Source of the DNA: Phycisphaerae bacterium
Lineage (GTDB): Bacteria; Planctomycetota; Phycisphaerae; Tepidisphaerales; Tepidisphaeraceae
NCBI GenBank assembly: GCA_025924315.1
Contig: JAICIO010000019.1
Location: 1 to 64,000 of the forward strand
DNA: 64,000 bases
Direction: 5' to 3'
In this document: in pieces, positions 44,288-53,729 of the stretch
Numbering within the stretch: the stretch's first letter is position 1
How the letters are laid out: the number at the start of each line of letters is the position of its first letter
Program-made: the position numbers and the translations under genes
Notes under the pieces: generated by a model
Told to the model about the DNA's origin: nothing
The model's database searches: none
What the model saw: only the letters and a program-made list of their open reading frames with translations

Positions 44288-44719
44288 GTGGCGCGAACGT
44301 GGATGCTGCTCGTTTACAAGGTTCCCAACGAGCCGTCTGCTGCGCGCGTGTACGTCTGGCGGAAGCTCAAGAAACTCGCGGCGGTGTTGATCCACGATTC
44401 GGTGTGGGTGCTCCCGGCTACACCGCAAACACGTGAACACTTCCAATGGCTCGCGACCGAGATCGACGAGATGGAAGGCGAAGCGACGGTTTGGGAGTCG
44501 CGGCTCGCGATGGGCGACGAAGATCAACTCATCGAGCAGTTCAATAATGCGATCGATCAGACGTACCGGGAAATTCTGCGCGAGATCAAAATGAAGAATG
44601 CTGATCTGGCGGCTCTTTCTCGGCGCTATCAGCAGGCGAGGGCGAAGGACTACTTTGATTCCGAGATTGGCCGACAAGTTCGTGAGTCGTTGATCGCGGC
44701 CAAAGGAGGCCCACGATGA
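44288..44719 (+). CDS. ChrB N-terminal-domain protein (chromate resistance regulator type)
   Basis: A 143-residue protein beginning at GTG 44288. It opens with WMLLVYKVPNEPSAARVYVW and contains KLKKLAAVLIHDSVWVLPA, the hallmark of the ChrB N-terminal domain, which in full-length ChrB is fused to the C-terminal domain. Here the two halves are separate genes joined by an ATGA overlap. ChrB acts as a chromate-responsive regulator. A later helical tail (LAALSRRYQQARAKDYFDSE) looks like a coiled region for pairing. Confidence 0.85.
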   Translation: MARTWMLLVYKVPNEPSAARVYVWRKLKKLAAVLIHDSVWVLPATPQTREHFQWLATEIDEMEGEATVWESRLAMGDEDQLIEQFNNAIDQTYREILREIKMKNADLAALSRRYQQARAKDYFDSEIGRQVRESLIAAKGGPR

Positions 44720-45141
44720 GATGGGTGACATGGCAGAACGTGGGGATCGACCGGATGGGGTGTAGCTGGCTGATCCGGAAACACATCGACAAGGACGCTC
44801 AGTTCACCTTCGTCCCCGAAGCTACGCCACTCCCGAAGCTTCCAAAGGATGCGGAGCCGTTCGATATTCCCGGCGCGCGTTTCTCTCATCATGGCGGGCA
44901 TTGCTCCTTCTTTGCATTGCTGCGGGAACAAAAGATCGACGATCCGATCCTGAAGAAGATCGCGCTGATTATCGATGAGGCCGACACGGTGCAGGATGTG
45001 TCGCTCGAATCGAGTGCACCCGGACTCGACTTGATCTGTCGCGGGATTCGGCTCGCGGCGGGCGACGACGAGACGGCGCTGAAGCGCGGCGCGATGGTGT
45101 ACGACGCACTCTACGCAGCCCTCAGCGAAAAGAAGGAATGA
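44716..45141 (+). CDS. ChrB C-terminal-domain protein (first copy)
   Basis: A 141-residue protein. Family motifs are GIDRMGCSWLIRKHIDKDA, a histidine/cysteine cluster FSHHGGHCSFFALL, and DEADTVQDV, all matching the C-terminal domain of ChrB. The Cys-His residues could bind a metal or oxyanion. It overlaps the N-terminal gene by four bases and is followed six bases later by the DUF3147 gene. Confidence 0.88.
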   Translation: MRWVTWQNVGIDRMGCSWLIRKHIDKDAQFTFVPEATPLPKLPKDAEPFDIPGARFSHHGGHCSFFALLREQKIDDPILKKIALIIDEADTVQDVSLESSAPGLDLICRGIRLAAGDDETALKRGAMVYDALYAALSEKKE

Positions 45142-45147
45142 CTTCAC

Positions 45148-45486
45148 ATGATGCTGTTGATACGTGGCATCCTCGCGGACGCGGTCGTCATCGGCGTGAC
45201 GATCCTGTCGAACCGCTACCCCAAATGGGGTGCGTTTCTGTTGACGTTGCCGCTGGTCAGCATTCTCGCGTTTGTCACGACATGGCAGCAGAAGCACGAC
45301 CTGCCGTCGATCTCGCAGGTGGCACGCGAAACGCTCGTGCTCGTCCCGTTGGGTCTCCCGTTCTTCGTGCCGCTGGCTTTCGCGAACGAGTTCGGCTTGG
45401 GATTCTGGACCGCTTTCGGTCTCGGCTTCGTCTTGGCGACGATCACCATCGGCCTCTGGCTGTGGCTCGGTCCCAAGGCACTTTAA
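45148..45486 (+). CDS. DUF3147 membrane protein
   Basis: A 112-residue protein with three to four membrane helices. It opens RGILADAVVIGVTILSNRYP and contains KWGAFLLTLPLVSILAFVT, both typical of DUF3147. Its function is unknown. It lies between the two ChrB-C genes with gaps of 6 and 13 bp. An ATG three bases later (45151) is an equally possible start. Confidence 0.85.
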   Translation: MMLLIRGILADAVVIGVTILSNRYPKWGAFLLTLPLVSILAFVTTWQQKHDLPSISQVARETLVLVPLGLPFFVPLAFANEFGLGFWTAFGLGFVLATITIGLWLWLGPKAL

Positions 45487-45499
45487 AAGTGAGCAGCGG

Positions 45500-45964
45500 A
45501 TGAAATGGATCACACGAGAAAAGGTGAAAGTGGATCGGGTGGCGTGCCCGTGGCTGATCGAGAAGTTCATCGATCCGAAGGCCGAATTCATCTTCGTCCC
45601 GGGCGAGAAGGTGATGGAAGTGGCCGCGAAGGAAGATGCGACTCCCTACGACGTGAAAGGCGTGGAATTCGGCCATCACGGCAAAGAGTGCTCGTTCGAT
45701 GCGCTCATCAAGAAGCACCGATTGAACGAAGACCCGGCGCTCGTGCTGCTCGCAAAGATCGTGAACGGCGCGGACACGGACAATTCCTTGTGGAACCAAC
45801 CGGAGTCGGCCGGGCTTGAGGCCATAGCCGAAGGGTTTCGGCATCTCGGTTTCAAGGACGATCACGAGCAAATCGCGGCGGAAAAGATCGTCTACGACGC
45901 TCTGTATGCCTATTGCGAAGAGATGGTTCGCCGGGGGCAGCCCGAAGGAGCATTCCGCAAGTGA
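45500..45964 (+). CDS. ChrB C-terminal-domain protein (second copy)
   Basis: A 154-residue protein closer to the family standard than the first copy: VKVDRVACPWLIEKFIDPKA, then PYDVKGVEFGHHGKECSFDA and KIVNGADTDNSLWNQPESAG. Two different ChrB-C proteins in one operon imply a heteromeric or two-step role. The start ATG at 45500 follows a weak purine stretch. The MFS gene starts within its stop codon. Confidence 0.9.
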   Translation: MKWITREKVKVDRVACPWLIEKFIDPKAEFIFVPGEKVMEVAAKEDATPYDVKGVEFGHHGKECSFDALIKKHRLNEDPALVLLAKIVNGADTDNSLWNQPESAGLEAIAEGFRHLGFKDDHEQIAAEKIVYDALYAYCEEMVRRGQPEGAFRK

Positions 45965-47211
45965 GTCAGCGAAGAGACATCACGCTGCTGTTCGTCACGC
46001 GGTTCGCGCGAATGTTCGCGTACGGACTCGTGTCGATCATTCTCGTCCTTTACCTCGCGAGAGTTGGTTTAGATGAGCGAACGATCGGCCTGCTGCTCTC
46101 GCTCACGCTCGTCGGTGATTTGATCATTTCTTTATGGATGACCACGCGGGCCGATCGAATTGGGCGGCGAAAAATGCTCGTCGTCGGCGCGATGCTGATG
46201 GCGCTCGCGGGGATCGTGTTCGTCTCTACAAATTTCTTCCCGCTGCTCCTGATCGCTGCGATCGTCGGCGTCATTAGCCCGAGTGGCAATGAAGTGGGTC
46301 CCTTCCTGCCGATCGAGCAAGCCGCGATCTCGGAAGAAGTACACGGTTCGCGTAGAACACACTTGTTTGCGTGGTACAACCTGATCGGATCGATTGCCAC
46401 GGCGCTGGGTGCGCTTCTTGCCGGATGGTCAATCCATTTCAGCACCCACATTGGGCTGAGCGATTTGACTGCCTATCGCAGCGTGCTGCTTGCGTATTCC
46501 GCGATCGGTCTCCTGCTGATTGTCGGGTTCACATTCGTCTCACGGGCGGTGGAATCGACGACCACGACCACACCGGGCGCAACATTGTTCCTGGGGCTGC
46601 ACCGATCACGCGGAATCGTGTTCAAGATGTCGGCATTGTTCGCGCTCGATGCCTTCGCTGGCGGCTTCGTATTGCAAAGCTTCGTCGCCTACTGGTTCAC
46701 CCTTCGCTTTGATCTTGATCCGGGTCGTCTCGGCACGATCTTCTTTTTTGCGAATCTGTTGTCCGGCTTTTCTGGTTTGGTCGCAGCGCGGTTAGCAGAT
46801 CGTTTCGGGCTGATCAATACGATGGTCTTCACGCACATCCCATCGAATATCCTGCTCATTCTCGTTCCGCTCATGCCGACTTCGGGCTTAGCAATCGCTG
46901 TGCTGCTGGTGCGTTTCTCCATCTCGCAGATGGATGTGCCGACGCGGCAGAGCTTCGTCGCCGCCGTCGTTGCGCCCGACGAGCGCGCCGCTGCCGGAGG
47001 CGTGACCAATGTCTTTCGCAGTTGCGGAACGATGTTCGCACCCGTTCTGGCCGGGCTTCTCTTCGCATCACCGAAAACTTTCTCTCTTCCATTTTTCGTC
47101 GCCGGTACGTTGAAGATCGCCTACGACCTGTCATTGCTGGCGATGTTCCGCCAGACCGAACCCGCCGACGGATCGGTTGTTCCATCTCTTCTTGCCTTGG
47201 AGGAATCATGA
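45961..47211 (+). CDS. MFS transporter
   Basis: A 416-residue twelve-helix carrier. GTG at 45961 overlaps the previous stop as GTGA. The helix 2-3 loop reads WMTTRADRIGRRKMLVVG and the second half has RLADRFGLINTMV. In chromate loci this place is usually taken by the unrelated ChrA; the MFS protein is the likely exporter here. The end overlaps the next gene by four bases. Confidence 0.87.
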   Translation: MSQRRDITLLFVTRFARMFAYGLVSIILVLYLARVGLDERTIGLLLSLTLVGDLIISLWMTTRADRIGRRKMLVVGAMLMALAGIVFVSTNFFPLLLIAAIVGVISPSGNEVGPFLPIEQAAISEEVHGSRRTHLFAWYNLIGSIATALGALLAGWSIHFSTHIGLSDLTAYRSVLLAYSAIGLLLIVGFTFVSRAVESTTTTTPGATLFLGLHRSRGIVFKMSALFALDAFAGGFVLQSFVAYWFTLRFDLDPGRLGTIFFFANLLSGFSGLVAARLADRFGLINTMVFTHIPSNILLILVPLMPTSGLAIAVLLVRFSISQMDVPTRQSFVAAVVAPDERAAAGGVTNVFRSCGTMFAPVLAGLLFASPKTFSLPFFVAGTLKIAYDLSLLAMFRQTEPADGSVVPSLLALEES

Positions 47212-48095
47212 ACCGCATTTTCTGTTTCATCGCTCTACTGCTCTGCGTGACGTTTTCGGCCTGTGCTGCCGAGACACTCGACACTGCGAAGATCGAGCAG
47301 GTTACCGGAGCCAAGGGCACGCTGAACGAGAAGGAGGGCGTCTTCAAAGTCAACCTGCCGCGCAACGACATCAAGGTCGATATCAACGACGTGAAGATGA
47401 CCCCGCCAATGGGCCTGACCTGTTGGGCAGCCTTCACCAAAATGGGCGACCACGCGATGGTCATGGGCGATCAAGTGCTACTCGAAGATCAGGTCAATCC
47501 AGTGATGTCGGTCGCGCTCGACAACGGCCTGGAAGTCACCGCGCTGCACAACCACTTCTTTTGGGACAAGCCGAAGGTGATGTTCATGCACATCGGCGGC
47601 ATGGGTGACGAAGCCAAGCTCGCCGAAGCGGTCGGCAAGGTCTTTGCCAAAATCAAGGAAACCAGCGGTGGGAAAGGTGAGACGATCACAGCCGACATCG
47701 ACACGTCCAAGAGCAACATCGATGGAAGCAAGATCGAATCGATCATCGGCAAAAAAGGCGAAGCCAACAAAGGAACGTACAAAGTCACCATCGGCCGCAC
47801 TACGAAAATGATGGGCCAAGAGATCGGGAATGCGATGGGTGTGAATACGTGGGCGGCTTTTGCCGGAAGCGATGACAAGGCGGTCGTCGATGGCGATTTC
47901 GCAATGACCGAGCAGGAGCTTCAAGGTGTGCTCAAAGCACTGCGGGGCGCGAACATCAACATCGTCGCCATTCACAACCACATGACCGGCGAAGAGCCGC
48001 GCATCATGTTCCTGCACTTCTGGGGCGTCGGCTCGACGACCGATCTCGCGAAGGGCATCAAGGCGGCGCTGGATACGCAGTCGAGTGCGAAGTGA
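47208..48095 (+). CDS. exported protein with two DUF1259 domains
   Basis: A 295-residue secreted protein. GGAGG precedes the ATG at 47208; the signal peptide ends near SACAAE. Two DUF1259 (LppY/LpqO-like) domains follow. The first has TCWAAFTKMGDHAMVMGDQV and ALHNHFFWDKPKVMFMHIGG; the second has NTWAAFAGSDDKAVVDGDFA and AIHNHMTGEEPRIMFLHFWG. The duplicated H-N-H motifs suggest metal binding. It follows the MFS gene with an ATGA overlap. Confidence 0.85.
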   Translation: MNRIFCFIALLLCVTFSACAAETLDTAKIEQVTGAKGTLNEKEGVFKVNLPRNDIKVDINDVKMTPPMGLTCWAAFTKMGDHAMVMGDQVLLEDQVNPVMSVALDNGLEVTALHNHFFWDKPKVMFMHIGGMGDEAKLAEAVGKVFAKIKETSGGKGETITADIDTSKSNIDGSKIESIIGKKGEANKGTYKVTIGRTTKMMGQEIGNAMGVNTWAAFAGSDDKAVVDGDFAMTEQELQGVLKALRGANINIVAIHNHMTGEEPRIMFLHFWGVGSTTDLAKGIKAALDTQSSAK

Positions 48096-48119
48096 TGTTT
48101 TGTTTTGGTGAGAAGTGCA

Positions 48120-50072
48120 ATGAAGAAACCAATTGTTCAATCGCTGGTCGCGATCGTGTTCGCGGTGTATGCGGCGAATACGTTCGCGGCTGATGAACTA
48201 CTGTCACAAGTCGGCGCGATCCCGCTCAGGGGCGTGGAGGGTCGAGTCGATCACATGTCCGCGACGCCCGATGGGCGCTACCTCTTTGTGGCCGCGCTCG
48301 GCAACAACACCGTCGAGAAACTCGACACGCAGAGCGCCGTCCCCTCCGCGAAGATCGAAGGCATCAAGGAACCGCAAGGTGTCTTTTACATCCCCGACTC
48401 GAAGAAGCTCGTCGTCGCATGTGGCGGGGATGACAACGCTCGCATCTACGATGCCGACCTCAAACCCGTCGCGAAGATCGATGACCTGGCGGATGCGGAC
48501 AACGTTCGCTTCGATCCGAAGGCGAAGCTGATCTACGTCGGCTATGGCAGCGGCGCGCTGGCCGTGATCGATCCTGAGAAAGGGAAGAAAGTCGCCGACA
48601 TCAACCTCGACGGCCATCCCGAGTCATTCCGGCTTGAGTCCAGCGGCGATCGCATCTTCGTGAATGTTCCCGAAGCGAAAGAGATTGAAGTCGTGGATCG
48701 ACAGAAGCGTGCAGTGATTGCGAAGTGGCCTATGAAAGATGCGCAGGCAAACTTCCCGATGACGCTGATCGAAGCGGACCACCGATTGCTCGTCGGCTGC
48801 CGCAAACCGAGCAAGCTCGTCGTGCTGGACACGGAATCGGGCAAGGTGATTACTGTGCTCGATTGCTGCGGAGACACGGACGATCTCTTCTTCGACGCAG
48901 CGAGCAAGCGAGTTTTGGTCACTGGCGGGGAAGGCTGCATCAGCGTGTTCGAGGAGACGGACGCGGATCACTTCAAGCCGCTTGCGAAAATTCCGACTGC
49001 ACCCGGCGCACGGACTTCTTTTTTTGTTGAGCAGACTCACACGCTCTATGTCGCCGTGCCACATCGAGGCCCGCAAAAGGCAGAAATGCGCGTATATCGA
49101 TCAGCGGATCAGGATGCTTCGTCAGCGAAACAACCATTGCCTTTGGTGAAAACATTTCCACTGCCCGAGGTTTCAGGCGGCTTCAATCATCTCGGTGCGG
49201 ATGCGAAGGAGAAGCATCTCTTTCTCACCGCCACTCACGATGCCAAACTCGATGTTCTCGATTTGGCTAATGGAAAACTCCTTCGCCAAATCGAAGGACC
49301 AGCGCCCGCCGCCGCCGTTTTCGCACCCGATCTTCGTCAAATCCTCGTGACCCGAGGGTCGAAGCTCTTCATTTACGACGGCAACAGCTTCGATGAGGTA
49401 GGCCAAGTCGATGTCGGCTCGTCGATGGACGAGCTTCGCTATGATGCCCGCACGAAGCGCGTCTACGTCGGCTGCATGACCAACGGCGCGACAGCGATCG
49501 CCACTGTCGATGTCGTCAACCGAAAAGTGCTGAACAAGATGAGTCTGCCCGGACGGCCGCAGGGGTTCCAGATTGAATCCAATGGACCGAGAATCTTTGT
49601 CAATGTACCGAGCGTGAGCAAGGTTGTCGTGCTCGATCATGACAGTCGGGCCACGGTCGCGCAGTGGGACCTGAAGGACGCGCAAAGCAACTTTCCCATC
49701 GCACTGGACGACGCCAATCAACGTTTGTTCGTCGGCTGTCGAAGGCCCGCGAAGCTGCTCGTCCTCGATACGAATTCGGGAAAGTCGATCGCAAGCGTAG
49801 ATATCGTGAGCGATACGGACGATCTCGCCTACGACGCTGCCAACAAGCGCATTTATGTCTGCGGCGGTCAAGGCCAGGTGAGCGTCATCGAGCAAAAGGA
49901 TGCCGACCACTACACCCTCGTCGGCAACATCGACACCGCACCGGGCGCACGAAACTCGGTCCTTATCCCGGAGATGAACAGGTTCTATGTCGCGGTCCCG
50001 CAACGAGAAAATCAGCCAGCGGAAGTCCGCGCATATGAAACTGCTTCGGGGCGAAACGGGAGGCAACCATGA
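48120..50072 (+). CDS. exported double YVTN-type beta-propeller protein
   Basis: A 650-residue protein with a signal peptide ([14 protein letters not shown]). It consists of two homologous propellers, about residues 30-320 and 340-645; for example [20 protein letters not shown] in the first matches [20 protein letters not shown] in the second. YVTN-type repeat proteins serve as periplasmic or surface binding platforms. It lies 24 bp after the DUF1259 gene and overlaps the pseudopilin gene. Confidence 0.87.
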   Translation: MKKPIVQSLVAIVFAVYAANTFAADELLSQVGAIPLRGVEGRVDHMSATPDGRYLFVAALGNNTVEKLDTQSAVPSAKIEGIKEPQGVFYIPDSKKLVVACGGDDNARIYDADLKPVAKIDDLADADNVRFDPKAKLIYVGYGSGALAVIDPEKGKKVADINLDGHPESFRLESSGDRIFVNVPEAKEIEVVDRQKRAVIAKWPMKDAQANFPMTLIEADHRLLVGCRKPSKLVVLDTESGKVITVLDCCGDTDDLFFDAASKRVLVTGGEGCISVFEETDADHFKPLAKIPTAPGARTSFFVEQTHTLYVAVPHRGPQKAEMRVYRSADQDASSAKQPLPLVKTFPLPEVSGGFNHLGADAKEKHLFLTATHDAKLDVLDLANGKLLRQIEGPAPAAAVFAPDLRQILVTRGSKLFIYDGNSFDEVGQVDVGSSMDELRYDARTKRVYVGCMTNGATAIATVDVVNRKVLNKMSLPGRPQGFQIESNGPRIFVNVPSVSKVVVLDHDSRATVAQWDLKDAQSNFPIALDDANQRLFVGCRRPAKLLVLDTNSGKSIASVDIVSDTDDLAYDAANKRIYVCGGQGQVSVIEQKDADHYTLVGNIDTAPGARNSVLIPEMNRFYVAVPQRENQPAEVRAYETASGRNGRQP

Positions 50073-50848
50073 ATCAGAAAACTCAAATCTCCATGCGAGG
50101 GCGAGATTCTGATCATCCGGGGTTCACCTTGGTCGAGCTGCTGGTTGTGATCGGCATCATCGCGGTGCTGATCGGCTTGTTGTTTCCGGTGATCAGCAAA
50201 GCCCGCGAAGCGTCACACCGTTCCGCCTGCTTATCAAACCTGCGCCAGCTTGGTCAGGCATTCATCATGTACGCGAACCTATCGCACGACCACGTGCCGC
50301 TCGGCCATATTGCAGACGAATATCAATGGGATTACACGGTGAATTACGCGACCAGTTCCGCCGCCTTCGTGACGCACATTGGCGTGCTGCGGGACGCCCA
50401 TCTGCTCGATGCGCCGCAAGCGTTCTTCTGCCCATCCGAAACCGATCCGCAATGGCAGTTCGCGACGGACGCAAACCCATGGCCGTTCGTGACCGTCCCG
50501 TCCGCGGCCGCTCACCACACGCGCATCGGCTACGGCACGCGGCCCGGATGGTCGTGGACCCAATCAGGCAAGTGGCCCGACCCGATGCCGAAGCTCGTCA
50601 AGCTGAAGAGCAAAGCCATCACCGCCGATCTGCTCATCGGCCCAACCTATGTGAAGGCACGGCATAAAACCGGTGTGAACGTCGGCTACGGCGACGGCTC
50701 CGCGCACTGGGTGAATCTGTCGGACTTCGAGAACCCCGACTGGGACACGATTAAATACGACGACTTCGGCCCCGAACACGATGACTCGCTGCTCAATCAA
50801 AAGGTCACTCCGCCAACAGGAGTTTGGGCGGCGCTTGATCGAAACTGA
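50069..50848 (+). CDS. pseudopilin-like protein of the DUF1559 type
   Basis: A 259-residue protein. After a 17-residue leader comes [20 protein letters not shown], the type IV prepilin methylation site and first helix. The C-terminus has [19 protein letters not shown], typical of Planctomycete DUF1559-like pseudopilins. It is coupled to the propeller gene by an ATGA overlap and ends the operon. Such proteins are numerous in Planctomycetes and rarely have a known role; its presence at the end of a resistance operon is odd. Confidence 0.88.
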   Translation: MNQKTQISMRGRDSDHPGFTLVELLVVIGIIAVLIGLLFPVISKAREASHRSACLSNLRQLGQAFIMYANLSHDHVPLGHIADEYQWDYTVNYATSSAAFVTHIGVLRDAHLLDAPQAFFCPSETDPQWQFATDANPWPFVTVPSAAAHHTRIGYGTRPGWSWTQSGKWPDPMPKLVKLKSKAITADLLIGPTYVKARHKTGVNVGYGDGSAHWVNLSDFENPDWDTIKYDDFGPEHDDSLLNQKVTPPTGVWAALDRN

Positions 50849-51243
50849 GGCTGCAATGCAAGTCGTCGATCATCAAAATAATCTATTCAGGTGAATCGCC
50901 ACGTTGCGGCGCCCCGCGACGATCGCAGACTCGAAAGATCGCGAGGGTTGAATAGCAGATTCTGAAACACGCAACTCATCGTGATGCTCCCTTCTCGAAT
51001 GCACAACCGCTAGCTGCTCGATCGGCAGCGGTCAGAGACGCCCACGCATCGATCGCGTGTTGAAGTTGCTGAAGCTTTGGTGAGCGCCGCTGTGAGCGTC
51101 CGGAGAAAATGGTATGATTTGCCGAGGAGACTGCGGGATCAGAACTGGCTCGACCTAGTGCCCCAGTTTCCTACCACAATTGGTTCTGCGATGTCGTGCG
51201 GAGTTTCACTTCGATCTTGCTCGGAACTGAGGAGACGTTTGGT
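50849..51243. other. right island boundary gap
   Basis: About 390 bp between the pseudopilin gene and the RsbQ-like gene. It contains the attR-like repeat at 51154-51169 but no gene. The first 300 bp belong to the island by this reading; the last 75 bp are chromosomal and carry the leader of the RsbQ-like gene. Confidence 0.55.
51154..51169 (+). other. attR-like repeat of the tRNA-Gln 3' end
   Basis: CCTAGTGCCCCAGTTT matches 18361-18376 base for base. Just upstream GGCTCGA weakly mirrors the TTCGAAT of the tRNA T loop. No tRNA can fold here, so this is only a target-site duplicate. It defines the right end of the island. Confidence 0.78.
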
Positions 51244-52038
51244 TTGAACCCCAGCCAGCGAAATAACGTGCACGTGAGCGGGGTGGGCTCGCAGCCGATG
51301 CTCTTTGCGCACGGGTTTGGGTGCGATCAGAATATGTGGCGGCATGTGGCGCCGGCATTTGAACAGCAATACAAAGTTGTGATGTTTGACCACGTCGGTC
51401 ATGGCAGATCGGAAGTCTCGGCCTTCGATCGCGAAAAGTATGCGACACTGGATGGATACGCGACGGACGTGCTTGAGATTTGCCACGAGCTGAACCTCCA
51501 GCGGGTGATCTTTGTCGGGCATTCGGTCAGCGCGATGATCGGCATCCTTGCGGCGGCGCGGGAGCCGGAGCGATTTGAGAAATTGATCCTCATTGGGCCA
51601 TCTCCGCGCTATGTGAACGACGAGAGCTATCACGGCGGGTTCAAGAAGGAAGACATCGAGGGGCTGCTCGATTTTCTCGACAGCAATCACCTCGGTTGGT
51701 CGAGCACGATGGCGCCGGTGATTGTCGGCAATCCGGATCGGCCGGAGCTCGGGCAGGAGCTGACCAACAGCTTTTGCCGGACGGATCCGGAAATCGCGAA
51801 ACATTTCGCGCGCGTGACGTTTCTTTCTGACAACCGTGAGGATCTTTCGCGCGTGAGTATTCCGTCGCTTGTGTTGCAATGCTCACAGGATGTGATCGCG
51901 CCGCAGTCGGTGGGGGAATTTGTTCACCAGAACCTTCGAAACAGTAAACTAATCCTGATGAAAGCGACTGGACACTGTCCAAATCTCAGCGCGCCGGAAG
52001 AAACGGTCGCGGAAATGAAAGCGTTTCTCGCGACGTAA
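51244..52038 (+). CDS. rsbQ: RsbQ-like alpha/beta hydrolase
   Basis: A roughly 264-residue hydrolase strongly resembling Bacillus subtilis RsbQ. The catalytic serine is in GHSVSAMIG (about residue 94), the aspartate in CSQDVIAPQSVG and the histidine in ATGHCPNLSAPEET. AHGFGCDQNMW and FDHVGHGRSE are also family hallmarks. A TTG at 51244, nine bases after GAGGAG, fits as start; a GTG at 51196 is possible. RsbQ works with a PAS-domain partner to activate stress signalling. The next gene, 14 bp away, has a PAS domain. Confidence 0.9.
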   Translation: MNPSQRNNVHVSGVGSQPMLFAHGFGCDQNMWRHVAPAFEQQYKVVMFDHVGHGRSEVSAFDREKYATLDGYATDVLEICHELNLQRVIFVGHSVSAMIGILAAAREPERFEKLILIGPSPRYVNDESYHGGFKKEDIEGLLDFLDSNHLGWSSTMAPVIVGNPDRPELGQELTNSFCRTDPEIAKHFARVTFLSDNREDLSRVSIPSLVLQCSQDVIAPQSVGEFVHQNLRNSKLILMKATGHCPNLSAPEETVAEMKAFLAT

Positions 52039-52052
52039 GAGGGTGATGTTCG

Positions 52053-53684
52053 ATGGACGGCGAGATCGTGACAAAACTGCTTCGCGAGACAATCGAAGAG
52101 CAGTTCGAACATGCGCCGTGCGGGTACCTTTCGACACTTGCGGACGGCACGATCGTCCAGGTGAACCAGACGGTGCTGGATTGGACAGGGTATTCGCGCG
52201 ATGAACTGATTTCCTCGGGACGTCGATTTCAGGACCTGCTGACGCTTCCGGGCAAGATTTATCACGACACCCATTTCGCGCCGCTGATGCAGATGCAGGG
52301 GGCGGTGAAGGAAGTTGCGTTCGATTTGCTTCGTCCGGGCAAAGATCCGCTTGCGGTGATCGTGAATGCGTCGCAGAAGCGCGAAGCGGATGGGCGACCG
52401 GCGTTGACGCGCATGACGCTGTTCGACGCAACCGATCGCCGCACCTACGAACGCGAACTGCTTCTGGCGCGGCACAAGGCCGAGCAACTCGCAGAGGCGG
52501 AACGCGCCGCGCGCGAGCAGGCGGAGCGCGCGGGCCGGGTGAAAGATGAATTCCTGACGCTCATTTCCCATGAGCTGCGAACGCCGCTGAATGCGATTCT
52601 CGGATGGACGCAGATGCTCCAGCGCGACCCGTCGCTGAGTGAAGACCAGCGCGAAGGTCTCCGCGTGATCGAGCGAAATGCGCGCATTCAGACCCAGTTG
52701 GTCAGCGATCTGCTCGACATGGGACGCATCGATTCGGGAAAGATGCGGCTCGACGTTCAGCAGGTGGAGCTTGCCGACGCCATTGAGGCGGCGATCGAAA
52801 CGGCGCGTCCGGCGGCGGATGCGAAGGGCGTACGGTTGCAGAAGGTGCTCGATTCGGGCGTGGTGGTTTCGGGCGATCCGGGTCGATTGCAGCAAATCTT
52901 CTGGAACCTGCTGAGCAATGCGATCAAGTTCACGCCCAAGGGTGGATTCGTTCGCGTCGTGATGGAGCGAGTGAATTCGCACGTCGAAGTGAGCGTGATC
53001 GACAACGGGCAGGGAATGGCGGCCGAGTTTGTCTCGCATGCCTTCGAGCGGTTTCGACAATCCGATGCAAGCGGTACGCGAAAGAGCGGCGGACTGGGGC
53101 TCGGTCTTTCAATCGTCAAGAACCTCATCGAAATCCACGGCGGATCGGTGCGAGCGAGCAGCGAAGGCGAGGGAAAGGGATCAACGTTTGTCGTCAATCT
53201 GCCGGTGACCGTCGTTCGTCCCGCGAGTGAGGGGCTCGAGCGCGTCCATCCTCGAAATGCGCTGGCGTCGAATTCGTCCAGCGTGTCGATTTCGCTCCGC
53301 GGGGTTCGGGTGGTCGTCGCGGAAGATGAGACCGACGCGCGCGATCTGTTAATGCGAGTGCTGAAAAGCTGCGACGCGGAAGTCGCAACGGCTTCGTCGG
53401 CGATGCAAGCGCTGGAGCTGGTCGAGCGGGTCCGGCCGGATGTGTTGATCAGCGATATCGGCATGCCGGACGTCGACGGCTACGAATTGATCCGCCGGGT
53501 ACGCATGCTCGGCGGAGGCGTCGGGAATGTTCGTGCGATCGCGCTGACCGCGTTTGCGCGGCTCGAGGATCGCACGCGTGCGATGCTGGCGGGATACCAG
53601 ATGCACCTCGCCAAGCCCGTCGATCCGAAAGAGCTGATGGTAACGGTCGCGAACCTCGCGGGCCGCATCACGACGCCGGTATGA
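52053..53684 (+). CDS. PAS-histidine kinase-receiver hybrid sensor
   Basis: A 543-residue protein. Residues 12-135 form a PAS domain (EQFEHAPCGYLSTLADGTIV), followed by a coiled-coil linker (AEAERAAREQAERAGR), a kinase core with H box LISHELRTPLNAILG, N box NLLSNAIKFTPKGG and G box GLGLGLSIVKNLIEIHGG, and a C-terminal receiver with phospho-aspartate in VLISDIGMPDVDG. It is a soluble hybrid kinase. It lies directly after the RsbQ-like gene, suggesting that the hydrolase product or protein is sensed by the PAS domain. No separate output protein is adjacent. Confidence 0.93.
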   Translation: MDGEIVTKLLRETIEEQFEHAPCGYLSTLADGTIVQVNQTVLDWTGYSRDELISSGRRFQDLLTLPGKIYHDTHFAPLMQMQGAVKEVAFDLLRPGKDPLAVIVNASQKREADGRPALTRMTLFDATDRRTYERELLLARHKAEQLAEAERAAREQAERAGRVKDEFLTLISHELRTPLNAILGWTQMLQRDPSLSEDQREGLRVIERNARIQTQLVSDLLDMGRIDSGKMRLDVQQVELADAIEAAIETARPAADAKGVRLQKVLDSGVVVSGDPGRLQQIFWNLLSNAIKFTPKGGFVRVVMERVNSHVEVSVIDNGQGMAAEFVSHAFERFRQSDASGTRKSGGLGLGLSIVKNLIEIHGGSVRASSEGEGKGSTFVVNLPVTVVRPASEGLERVHPRNALASNSSSVSISLRGVRVVVAEDETDARDLLMRVLKSCDAEVATASSAMQALELVERVRPDVLISDIGMPDVDGYELIRRVRMLGGGVGNVRAIALTAFARLEDRTRAMLAGYQMHLAKPVDPKELMVTVANLAGRITTPV

Positions 53685-53729
53685 CTCGCCGCGGGACTCC
53701 GCGCGGATGCTTGCCGCAGGGGAGCCGCT

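Larger units (their letters stand above)
18361..51169. mobile_element. probable 33-kb genomic island integrated at tRNA-Gln(CTG)
   Basis: The region is bounded by exact 16-bp direct repeats of the tRNA-Gln 3' end. Two fragments of a tyrosine recombinase lie directly inside the left boundary. Cargo is accessory: redox proteins, NirK, NnrS-like protein, NhaA fusion, hibernation and Rnk factors, and a chromate-resistance-like operon. Several cargo genes are broken. No intact integrase, relaxase or replication gene is seen, so it looks fixed or dependent on a helper. The boundaries rest on the repeat; a later deletion or insertion inside cannot be excluded. Confidence 0.78.
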
